A stretch of 64,000 bases of DNA from Dicaeum eximium (lineage: Eukaryota; Chordata; Aves; Passeriformes; Dicaeidae): NCBI GenBank assembly GCA_013396995.1, contig VWZP01003839.1, positions 1,367,976 through 1,431,975 on the forward strand, given 5' to 3'. Numbering within the stretch: position 1 is the stretch's first letter; each line of letters opens with the position of its first letter. The notes below the pieces were generated by a model that saw nothing but the letters and a program-made list of their open reading frames with translations, made no database searches and was not told where the DNA came from. Positions 1 to 11,600 of the stretch are shown here, piece by piece. The translations under genes were made by a program, and so were the position numbers.

Positions 1-393
1 CTCCTCAAACCACAGGCCACAATGTCCTATCTCCTGTGCTGATTCACTGTCAGCAATACTGAGGTCCTCAAGAGGGTCAGAACACCTTTTTCCTGCTCCT
101 TTGCCCCAAACTTTTATTGGGCATGGCTTCATGTGGCATGGCATATCCCTTTCATCACTCTGTCTCAGCTGTCCTGGTTTTGCCACCTCCCAATTTCTGG
201 GGCACCTGCAACCTACTCACTGAGGGGGAAGAGTGGAGAAAAAGAGAAAACCTGGATGTTCTGCAAACACTACTCAGCAATAGCCAAAACACTGGTGTGT
301 TATCAACACTATTTCAGTTATAAAAATCTGAAACGCAGCACCATATGGACTGCTACAAGGAAAATTAACTCCATCCCAGCCAGACTCAGTACA
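1..393 (-). mobile_element. Partial LTR of an avian endogenous retrovirus, cut by the window edge
   Basis: The stretch from about 113 to 393 matches the reverse strand of a common bird LTR type: GGGCATGG...CATATCCCTTT, then CAGCTGTCC, then CTCAGCAATAGCC, GTGTGTTATCAACAC and ATTAACTCCATCCCAGCC, closing in ACA at 391-393. On the minus strand the element therefore begins TGTACTGAG. The same blocks recur at 34143-34352 (minus) and 37480-38016 (plus). Positions 1-112 fit the downstream R/U5 side by position. The other end and its target duplication lie outside the window. No internal viral gene is present. The two short + strand ORFs here (117-323, 133-408) are antisense LTR sequence. Confidence 0.75.
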
Positions 394-2107
394 GAAGTAA
401 AAAGATAAACTACATGAAAAAAAAAAAATAGAAAAAAAAAAGAGGTATATTGTCTAGGTAGGGGTCATCTTTTTGTTCTGAGGTTGTAGAGCATCTCATG
501 TAGCAGGATTCTGACTTCTGTGTTGGGTTGTTACAAATAAAAAGTTATTACATTTACACAGATGAGTTTTTCATCATGATGTTGACCTCAGAAATCCTCT
601 TTGCTTCACTTGCCATTGAACATCACTTTGTAAAAGAGAATCAGAGGAGGATTCAGAGATGCAATGAAACATGATGCTGTGTTTCTTTATGAGATGGAAG
701 CAGTCTGAGGTGAAAATCAGCAGCAGCCTAGAATATCCATCTGTGCTTGCTGGGCAGATTGGAGGCTGTCAGGATTCTTCAGCCACAATAGTTTTGCCAT
801 TTGTATTTCCAACAGAGAGATCAACAGCATGTCTTTGAGCTGACAGGGCAAAGGTGCGAGAGCAAGCTGCACCTGTGAGGGAGCCCACCTGTCACCTTCT
901 CTTCTGCAGGACATAATGAATTTTACTTTATTGTATGAGATCTGAAAAAAAGCTCATGTGAAAAGCCACGAATCAACACAAGTGAAGTCTGAAGGGGAGT
1001 CCAGACAGTTGGGAACAAGAAACGTAAGAAAGACAGTAACATAGCCTGAAATTTGTTGCTATCTAAAAGATCTAACAATTTGAGGATTTTTGTCACACAA
1101 ATTGTGTTATTGTTGTCACACTGTGTGGTGCCTCATCCTCCTGCTGTGGTGAGTAACTGAGAGGAAGTAGTTTCAAGTGTTATGTCCATGGCAGGCAACA
1201 AGTTATCCAGCTATATGTAGTTTACTTCCAGAGGCAGCACTAATCTTGGACATGAAGAGTGTTTGTCTGCAATTCCTTGGCTGCTGTCTGCCTCACACGG
1301 AGAATCTGAATGGTGTCATTACCAGTAATGAACATGAGGTCTGTGTATTGCTCTCTCATCAAGATGCAGGGACACTGCACAGTAACTGTACTGTAACACT
1401 CCTCTTTGCAGTAAAACCACAAAAATCCCTATCTAGAAACAATGTGGGTACAACTAAAGAGAAGCTGAAATGAGATGAGCCACTGCAGGATACATGTAGG
1501 TCTCAAGAACCTATTACAGTGTAAGCCCATCCTCCTTTTCTCCCCATCTCTCTGTGACTTGCACTGTCACCTGCACTCTTCTCATGGCGAGGTTCCCCAT
1601 GGCCTGGCTGCTCATCTTGAGAACAGCTCTGTCCCTGATGGGTAAGTGGGACAAGGTCATAATCACTGAAGTATTTTGTCTTGTCAAAGGCGTCTCTTTT
1701 AGGATGAAGTTGCTGTAGGTGGTGACAGAAAAATTGGAGACAGGAAAATCAAAAGAGTGCTGAGATAGAGGGATGACATGGGCAGATTCACAGCTGTCTG
1801 CTGACCTAAGACAAGTTGGTGGACTCAGTGGTTAGTTTATTCTGTGGTGTGCAGATATGAACCGGAGATACAGGCAGTCTACAGGCTGATGTTATTTATA
1901 GCAGGTGTTAAAGAATGCAGCATAAAAACAACATAAATCTTAATAATTATTGGTTCCATGAAATTATGTGTGTTATCTGCAATCAACTGAGCAACCCCAG
2001 TTGATTCTTTCATTCTGCATGTGGTTTGATTGTAAAGCTATACCAGGTCTTATCCACAGAAACAAAAAAGTGAGGACTTTAGGAATCTTGTTTACATTTG
2101 TTAAGAC
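394..2107. other. 3' flank of UNC93A, no gene recognised
   Basis: AT-rich unique sequence with A-runs at 417-441. A short signal-peptide-like reading ending at a strong splice donor is present on the + strand at 1584-1640. Other open frames are short and show no family I know. Confidence 0.5.
1584..1640 (+). other. Orphan signal-peptide-like mini exon ending at a donor consensus
   Basis: ATG at 1584 opens a frame reading MARFPMAWLLILRTALSLMG, with a short basic n-region and a hydrophobic core, immediately followed by the strong donor GG|GTAAGTGG. This is the shape of a secreted or membrane protein's first coding exon. I could not find a second exon downstream on the + strand before the UNC93A coding region, and no promoter is obvious. 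It could be chance or a relic. Confidence 0.2.
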
Positions 2108-2113
2108 TTTATT
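2108..2113 (-). terminator. Likely UNC93A poly(A) signal AATAAA
   Basis: TTTATT on the + strand reads AATAAA on the gene strand, about 240 bases past the stop. A T-rich stretch (CACTTTTTTGTTTCTG) follows roughly 30 bases downstream, as expected for a cleavage site. Inferred from motif and spacing only. Confidence 0.6.
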
Positions 2114-2349
2114 AACTAGTTGGTCATCTACATAAAACAGTAAAGTCATATAATTTTCTCTTATGAGAATGTCAAAGGAGGTGAGATGTCAAAGTAGGTT
2201 TTTACCCCTAAAACATTTGCATTATAATGGCCTTGAAATCTGTTCCTTTACCATCTTTCTGGATACAGTACACACTGGAACACCCTTGGAGACATGCCTG
2301 TAAGGAGCTGGCCAGTTTGCTTTGCCTCCATCCCTCCAATCCTGTTGGG

Positions 2350-2615
2350 TTATATGTGTGTTTCCTGGGAGTGGGGTCCTCCATTTTCCTTCTTTGTAGC
2401 AGTAGGTGTCCCAGGGGAGCTCTTAGCCTCGAGGTATTCCACTGCTCCGTAGGTGACCATGGACAGCACAAGCACAGACAGCACAATGTAGGCTTTGATG
2501 TAGACTTGCAGTTTGGTGCTGTAAGCAAAGGCCATGACAAACCCAACTGATTCCCAGAGACGGTAATTTGCAAAAGCAGCCTCCTTGTTCTTCTCAAATA
2601 AAATGCCATAGAGTG
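2350..2615 (-). CDS. UNC93A: UNC93A coding exon 8 with stop (residues 371-458)
   Basis: Acceptor TTTCCAG|CACTCT follows an almost pure pyrimidine tract (seen on the + strand as GGAAG repeats, 2616-2645). The exon encodes ALYGILFEKNKEAAFANYRL, two further hydrophobic stretches and a polar cytosolic tail ending in QETHI, then TAA at 2352-2350. Confidence 0.95.
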
Positions 2616-5600
2616 CTGGAAAGAAGGAAGAAAGGAAGGAAAAACATGTCTTGTGAAAATTAAATCTGCAGCCACGTATTTTCTGCAAAGGGAATAGAGA
2701 ACAGTGGGGAAGACAGATCCTCCCTCATAAATGTCAGAGAAAGGAAAACACAAGCCTTGTCTTAAAAAATTGTTGTGCTTCTGTGAATTGTAACAAGTGA
2801 AATAACAAAACAAACATGGCAAAGAGAGAAAAAGGGAGCAAAATTGTGAGGAAGGAAGGATGACATCTATTGAAGTTAGATGGCAGGACTTCTTTTTTCA
2901 AACTCTTAGTGACAAAAATCGAGGATTTTGCACTGATGAACAAATAAGTAAGGAGAAAAAGGAGGCCTTGACATTGTAGAGTCTCCATGTATAACTATTG
3001 AGAAGCTCACACCAAATCCTTACAGGCTTTCACAACATGGGCCCAGATTTAGTATGCAGACAAGATATGTCTCTCCTAATCAACCAGGTTTTCAAATTTT
3101 CCACTCCTGGATGGGTTAGCAAATAGAATATCCTTGATGCATACAGAACTTCCATGCAGCAACTGGAAAACTTACTTGACACAGAGACTCAGTTCAACTG
3201 ATCATCCTAATGCATTTGTGTCACTGGGAAGCTCCCAATGAGTTCAGTCAGTTGCACACCCACAACTGGGATCCAGGGAGGGATTCCAGCCTCTGGGTCT
3301 GACTATAAAGTAGACAGGGAAGGGGAGAAAGCTTGCTTTCCTCTGGGTGCTGAGCTAGCACCAGCAGTGATAAAGAGCAGGGTATTTACTCTGACCCAGG
3401 TGTGGTGTGCACAGAGGGAAGGAGAAGAATATAATGAACTTTGACTCTTTTCATCCTCTTGTCTAACAACAGATCTGTTTGAAATATGTACATTCAGCCA
3501 AAAGGCAGAGGAATGTAAAGTTCTCTGAAAATATTACTAGACTCAACTACCCCTTCAGCAAGGGGAGACTCCATCTGTTTGAAAAATCTTATGTGTCCTG
3601 ATGATTGCGAGAGGACATCTGCTGAACTGTTTCAATTTAGACATGATGGAAAATCTGGACAAGTGCATCACAAGATGTACTTAGTTCATTAAACTGGCTG
3701 AGTGGAGTATAGATATGATAGTCCTTCATAGTTTTGCCTAATAAATGAAAAAAAAATACAATTTGTTCATACTAATTTCCTGATATGCCCAGTGTTATCT
3801 TCTAGAAAGATATTAGTGAGGTAAGTTTAATATAGGAAGGTTTCTGGTGCCATGGCAGTTCTATGTCTAAAGGTTCTCTGGTTTTCAGCTGGTACATGTT
3901 TGCTATTTTGAAGCAAATTGCCTGGATGAGCTTCAGCAGGACCTTTTGGGCTGAGTGAGTGGAGAGGCTGCTAGTTCTGAAATTTTACAGTTCACTTCCA
4001 TGGAAATTATCCTGGTTTTTTGCCACTGTCTGTTTTCCTACTCATTCCCCTGGTACTATTATGCATGGGTATATAACAGGACTGCTGGAAATTATTTGAG
4101 TCTTATAAACTCTTTAGACTCATTTTTATCCTTTCTAAAGACACAAATCAGCCTGGAAAGAACTTGGTTTTACTGTAGTCCACTTGATAGTTCTGTGCTA
4201 CACAATTGTTATGCCCCAATTGTTATGACCCAGGTGCAATTTTTGCCAGTGAGTAATATCAGCATCTGTGCTCAGGTTAGGTAAGAAAGAGCCCAACACG
4301 TTCTGAAATGAAGTAGCTTTCATTGGAAATAAGTGAGAATGTCCACACATGAACACAAACATGTCAGGAAAACTTTATAAGACAAAGTGACTCATCCACT
4401 GTGAGCCTACATATCCTCTAGGGGGTACTCGAGTATTAAATATCCACAAAGCAAACCAAAGAATGCCTTAAGTATGTGGCACTGTGCCATTTATGTATTC
4501 ACTGGTTAATCTACAGAGGCCCAAGCAGCACTCATGGGAGCTTAGCAAAGGAAGGACCACAGACCTTGTAAACCAATGTTATTTTGGAAGTCTTATTTCA
4601 CCTTACAGACTTTGATGCTTGGAATTTCTCACGTGAAGTCTATCCGTATAAAACTTTTGAAGGGAAGAAGACATTTAGTCCTACGTGGGTATGTCAAACT
4701 GAAGATCCTATTCTGGGATGCAGCATTGTGGGGTAATGTCACTGCACCTCTTTAGTAAGATTTCATGTCATCACTTGATGTTTCACTGGGACAATGTGAC
4801 AAAGCGAACTTTGTATAATTTTATAAATGGGAGCTGTGAAACAGCTGAGTAAGGTACAGACAAAAAAAAGACACTATGCAAGGGAAAAGCACATTTGGGT
4901 GTTTTCCAAGCTAACACAAGTGTGAAATTTTCACAAGTATCTTGCAGGAATCTGGGAATGGAGATGACCTGATACAGTGCTGTAAATAGAGGTTAATCCT
5001 GTCACATGGCTGCACAGCTCACTCACCATCAAGTAAGCATGAAGCATTGTCCCCTGTCTCTGCCTCCTCTGGGGGTTTGGAAACTACAGTCACTCCCCAG
5101 CCACCTTCTCCAATACCTAAGTCCTCTGCACTTACCCCTTTTTTCCCTAATGTGGGCCTCAGGTGCATTTTTGTCAGTCACACAGGGACCTGACTGAGGA
5201 AACATGCTTCTCAAGGACATCTCAAATGAATGCAAATCCTAGGAGAGAGTACAAAGCCCAGCTCTTTTCAGTTGTGTTCAAGAAAAGTGGGCAAGAGGTG
5301 ATGGGCATAAATTGAAATACATAAGGTTTCCTCTGAATATCAGGAATTTTCTTTTTACTATGAGGGTGCCTGAGCACTGTCACAGGTTGCCCAGAGAGGG
5401 TGTGAAGTGTCCTTCTCTGGAAAATATCAAAGGCTCCCTGGACATGGTCCTGAGCACTGGATGGCCCTGCTTGAGCAAAGGGGTTAAAGTTCAGAGGTCT
5501 TTTCCAATTCTAACCCCACTGTGATTCTGAAAGAAGCACATTATCTGAGGACAAGGCTTTCTGGATAAGATAGAAGCAGGACAAAGGACAGGTCCTTTAA

Positions 5601-8600
5601 GATAAGTTCTGAAGAGTGTTAGGAAGAAGCTTTCAGAGCACTCAGAAAGACTGTGGCTAAAGAAGCAGGAAATGAATGAACAGCTTTACTTAAGAGAGAG
5701 CAAATCCTCACTGATGTTCTCCTTCTATGACCCTGAGTATTATCAAGAGCACTGATTTAAAATCTTTACTTAAGGCACAAGCCTCTGGGTAAGGATGTGA
5801 GATGATGAGAGGGTGTCCCTTGACACATGTACCAGCTCTCCTCTAGGGATATGAGCTGGAGCTGCTGGAGGGGCAGAGAAGGGTGCTGGCTGGTCACTCC
5901 CTTGTATGTAGAAGCAGAGATTCTACATGTGCTTGAAAGGACATCACTGTCAGTGCCAGGCAATGGACTGCCATGTTTTCCATCTGGCTCTCCAGGAGGA
6001 ACATGACACTTTATCTACTGGGTGAAATTTTCTAAGCCTCTGAAACAACCAAAGGGATCAGAGGAAGGAAGGCCAAGACACATAACCTGATGTGTGCCCA
6101 GAGGAGCACTTTCCCCTGAAGTGATTTTGCAATGATGTGATGCAATTCCAGCTTAAATTTTTGGCAATGAATGCCATACTTTGCTTATGCATTGTGTGAG
6201 AAATACTATTTATTTTGATTTCTACAAAGGCTTCTGCCTGACAAGTTCATCTGGTGCCACTAGTACTGTTATTAGGAGATACAGGGAATTTCAAGTCACC
6301 TTCTCCATACAATTAATTTCCTTACTGACTGCTTTCCCTACTTACCTCTTGTCCAGGTTAAAGAGTTCAGCTTTTTAGTCTTCCTTCAAGCAGAAGTGCC
6401 CCATGACCTTCCTCTTTTTTATTGCCTACTTATGCCTTATCATGTTGGATTATGAGTTTTGAAATAGAGTAAATCAGAGCTGTATGAAGTTACTTGGCTA
6501 CATCATATTATTGCTTTCTGTGGTTTTCTCCTACATTTTTTCCAATAACTCCTAACAGACAATTTTCTTCTTCTTTTGTTGCTGAGCTTTGAGTTAATTT
6601 TTAGCCAGAGTGCTCTCCTTTATTGCAAAAGACAGACTAAATGTGCAATTCTTCTTAGTTTCTAAATTACTTTGAAGTACTTGTACTCCTCCAGAATATT
6701 TATTCTGAATACCCATTACCATCTTCTGCAGTATTCTTCTCTCTTCATCTTGGAAAAGTTGGTTCAATGAGTATTTTGCATTCTTACTCCCAACTTGTTC
6801 TACTTCTGCTTTCCAATGAGTTAACATATTTCTTTTAGATGCTGTCTTAAAGCCATTATCATTGTTATGCAGCATTGTTTCATAGATTCAAACATGCAGA
6901 CTTTTATATCTTGAGAGAATACATTTCACTGTCACCAAGACTTACCATTAGTTTGTGTTTGCCAAACAGCATCAGATACGCCCCAAAGAGCAGGGATTAC
7001 AAAAAACACAGCAAGCTGCTTGGGATGAGGTTTCCACAGCAGTAGTGTTATCATACAGCCTGTGTTCAAACCTGCAGCTGTTGATTTATAAAGAAATAAA
7101 AAAGAGAAATATAGATGCAATTATAATCAAGACTGATTGTGGTAGATAACACTTTTTCATTCTACCCCCAGTGAAAGCACAAGGCAATCTTAAAATCTTT
7201 CTGGTTCATTGAGCTTTGCGCTGACTGAGTTGGTATCACATGAAATACAAGACAATGCTGGCCTTTGACAGTGTCTAATTCATAATTCTGAGCAGTGTCC
7301 TGAGCTGAGAGATCCTCAGTGCTGATATGGTTGTTAGCCCAAAGGACACGAACCACTGAGTAGGAGAAGGAGCTTCTGAAAGGCTTGCAGTCACCATGTG
7401 AGGTGTGTGGGAAGGGGGAGCAAACATCCTTCTAGTCTCCTTGCCTTAAATGAGCTTTCCATTTAGGGCCAGAGGGGACAATTAAGGATTTCTAGAAGGT
7501 GGCTTTGGGTCTTTCTTTTAAAAAGTGGTTTGTAAATGAGTCACAGATTCTTCCCCCCACAGGTGCACATTCACAGACTGAGTACAAAGACCACTATAGA
7601 GAATTGAGAGGTTCAGAGGTCTTCCATTTCTAAAACTACAGTTTTGGGGAAGATTTAATTGTTTATTGCTACTATTAGGTGTTTTTGGTTTTGTTGAGTT
7701 TTTGTTTTTTATTTTTTTAAATCTGATTTTAGTAGACTGAGACACACAGAACAGACAGAAGAATCTTTGAGCTAGTGACTGTAACAGAAAGCACTCTAAA
7801 TTTCCTCTTCCTTGTCCAGGTTTAAAATTTCCTGTGAAGAAAATGCATAGAATGTCTTGATGTGTATTGATCTATTCAGTGATGTTTCTAATAATACAAA
7901 TTATTACATCATGGAAATAAGGTATTAGTCCGGTTCAGTATGCATAATGCATACAGAGGCACAAAAGAAATATTTCTTGGTTTTTTTTTTTATGCATCCA
8001 TTACTCTATTACTCATTGGAACATATGCAAATCTTTACTCAAGGCAACATGAAAATTATGTCCCATACACAAGCCCTTAAATTATTCTAGCCTGACGCAT
8101 GATTTTCTTCTGTTTTTCTCCCTATATAACAAGTAGTAAAAAGGATGGTAAGCCAACCTTTAAAAAGTTTCCTGAAATTTAATTCAGATTTCCAAGTTTG
8201 TCATTTCCTGAGACTTGGGTCAACAGTGATTTGCTTTCACTCCATAAGGGTAAGAAGGTTTCAGCCCAGTGTAGAAATCCTACTCATGATAGTGCAAGTC
8301 TCAACATCTGCATTGTAAGATCATTTGTCACTGGCTGCATCAGAGCTGGAAAGCATCAAGGCTATAGGGCACTTTGTGCATAGATAGAGCCCTCAAAAGT
8401 GGGCTGAATGTACAGCACCAGCAAGGTGATGTGAGGCAAAGACAACAGTACAGTGCTTAACTGTGAGCTGCCTCTCTTCTCATGAATGAAGTTTGTGAAG
8501 TCTGCCTCTAGACTGACTTTGGTTTTAATTGATAGCTGACAGCAAGCTATCACTTTGTACATGCAAGGCGGGGAGTAGTGGATCTGATTACTTATGGTGA

Positions 8601-11600
8601 TCAGTCATTCAAGAAATCTTTACATACCTAATGCAAATAGAAGTTTTCTACCCGTGAACTGGGAGATCCTTCCAAAGAGCAGAGAGCAGAGGGAATTTAC
8701 ACCTGCAAAGCAGATCATCATATAGCCAACATAGTGTATCCCCAGGGCACAGGTTGTATAACTCTGGAAGAGAAGGGATAGTGGTGCCACATTTTCTCTG
8801 ATAAAAATATACAGCTAAAGTTCAAGGATCTTAGCCTGAGTGTTTGGTAAATAGCCAGCATGGACAAGATAAAAAGAGCACAGCTAGAGAGTTTGCTGAC
8901 AAGTCCCTGGTGCACTGACATAGCTGGCTTCAGCAGCAACTTTCCTACCCCAGTTCTCAATCCGACTGATGCCATGTAAACAGAGGAATAGCAAGCAGAA
9001 CAAATCTGAGCACTCCTTGCTGTACAAATAAAACTTCTGAAAGTAGCATTAGGAATTTTCTGCCCTTCCCATCATAGCCCAAGAGATGAAAATTGACAAT
9101 TGACACTATGGTAATGACAGAGCAGCTCTCAAAAAATAAGAAGACCTCTTCTGTAAGAGCACATAACCAGTGGAGGTTGCCAAGGAGTGCCCCTTTCAAT
9201 CTGTTCCAACACAGCAACGAGTGCACCCTTCCACCTGATTTATATGCAACGTTTGAAAGCCTTAAGCATGAAAGAAGCAGCTCAGGAAGGTTGCCCTCTT
9301 TCTTTTGAGGCTTTCCCAACAAATGCCAGGAGAGCACACCTGCTGCATGTCTAGGTTTGTTGAGAAACAGGAGAAGCAGAGGTGGTTTTAATCATTTCAA
9401 TCTGTCGGGGCCTGGACCTGCTGCAGTAGTGACTGGTGAGGGCTTTCAGCCAGCCATGTTGAGGACTTGCCCTCTTACCGTAAAGGTTGTCAAAATAAAA
9501 TATGTGCAATGTGTGCTGACTTGCATTTATACAAGCTCTAGGGAAACCCGAAGAGGAAGGAAGATATGAAAGCTTTGCTGGCTTCTGGCTTTTCTCCCAG
9601 TTTGTTATTTACAACAAGGTGAAGAGTTTGAACCTGTAGCTCTCTGCTGTGGCCTTCGCTGGTGAGTTAAGCTCTCTTTTTGAGAGAGTTAAGCTCTTTT
9701 TTTGCATTCTTTTTGAGGCTGTTCCAAGGGACATATTTACTGCTGTTTGAAGATGTCACTCAGAGGTCATTCATGTAGAAGTAAGCAATAATTTTTCAAT
9801 CCACAAATCATCATTAAAAATATCTTCATGTGAAAGTAAATATAGATCAGATGTAATAATAAGACACAAAGGCACAAAAAAATCAGACAGAAATATATTT
9901 TCATTTACATCCATACCTTTGAGTAGTCACCAGCAAGAAATGCCTGTTCAAACCCACTGTACATTGTCAGAGGGATTAGAAGACACTGTCTTTTATCTTT
10001 AAGATGACAGAAAGTTGCTAGGAATGAAGAGCAAAAGGATGGTGCCTCTAGTTTTTCTTTCTCAGTCTCTGCTTGGTCAGATTTGATCTGGTCCAGAAAT
10101 ATAATAACCAGCAACACAGCTATCACACCACAAGCTGCAAAAAGAAACAAAACAAAAAGTTCATGAAAAACTGAGGAATGCTGAAGAATGATGGAAAGTC
10201 GCTTGCCGCTGTTATTGTCCTGACTTGGTGCTTGGCTCTCTGTGGGATATTTTGGCAGCTGCCTCTGATTCCGCTTCAGTGTAAAGGCCATTTCTGTATA
10301 AACAAGAAGGCCTGATCTACATTCACATCTTCTGCATACAGCTGTGCACTCGCAAACCCGCTCAGCTGAGCTGTGGCTGGCCTGTTGTGACAGCCGCCGG
10401 GCCAGCTGCAGGGCCACAGAGGGCGATGGCTCACCCTTCCAGGGCAGTCCAGGGACACGGGGATGGGAGCTGGCCAGGAACAGCTCCCTCAGGAGCTATC
10501 AGAAGGCTTTAAATCAACAAGAGAGAGGAGTATTCACTTCCAGTGCCAAGGTTTTCATGGCTAACGGGGCTCTTCTTTCAAATCCATGGAAAGAAAAATA
10601 AATGCTGTCTTGAAACCCAGTATATGTTGTGCCTTTTTTTTTTTTTTTTGGCTCAGAACCATGCTTTGAGTATGGAATATATGCTGTTTTGAAGATGATA
10701 GTGAGCAGCTCTACTAACTTGAAAAGATGGAAGTTATAGCTTTAAACCCATAATTTCTGAACAGAAGCAGCATATAAAAGAATATATAGAGTAGTTAATC
10801 AGAAAATGATCATGCATGTATCAGTCTAGATTTGTTGCTTGTGTAGTGAATCAAAACATTTTTTCATGTTATCAAGGAGATAAGCATGTCCCATAATATA
10901 CATGAGACAACCATAGATTCACAACTGATTGCTTCATTACTTATGCAGGGCATGATAATGTTTCCTCACTTATGCTGACTAGAATTCCATCCATGGAAAG
11001 AACTACAGTTCAGAGTAAGATGAGAACCAGGCACCTCTTTCCATCCACTTTGCTTGCTTAATGTGCTCCTGTGTTATGTGTATGGATATTGTCTCTACTG
11101 TGAACTTTTAATATCCAAATACATTAGCAGATTTACAATAAATTGCCTCGTTTTTTTAACTGCTTATTATTTTTCATCCATGTGTCCTAGAATTTCTCCG
11201 GTGTCCTGGTTGCCCACTGTGGCTGAGCTGTAAATCCTTCATGATTCAAATAATTATTGGTTCTGCCAGAGTATTCATTAGTACTTATGGACTAATTGCT
11301 GGACTTAAATGGGTGAAAGCAGGACATCCACATTTTCAGAAACAAAAAAAAATATAACAAATATGTTAAATCATTTAAGAGCAATTATAGGACATAACAG
11401 CATGGCTTCATAGTGGTTGGTATGACCATAAATAGAAACATTTGCAGTCCTTGAGAAAGCAAAACAGCAGAAGAGTTATCCATTATTGTCTCCACCCAAA
11501 CTGGGCAAAATAAGTATTCAGCCACCAAATAGAGGACTCATTTAAAAAATATCTGTGAGTGAAATATTTAGCCATTTACTTTCCCTTGAGGTAAGAAAGG

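Noticed and set aside
117..408. 68- and 91-codon + frames at the left edge
   Set aside because: They are antisense LTR sequence, not a gene.
2208..2822. 204-codon minus frame overlapping UNC93A exon 8
   Set aside because: It is an out-of-frame shadow of exon 8 and its flanks with no family motif.
7940..7960. GTATGCAT-A-ATGCATAC inverted repeat
   Set aside because: Eight-base arms in AT-rich intron DNA are common by chance.
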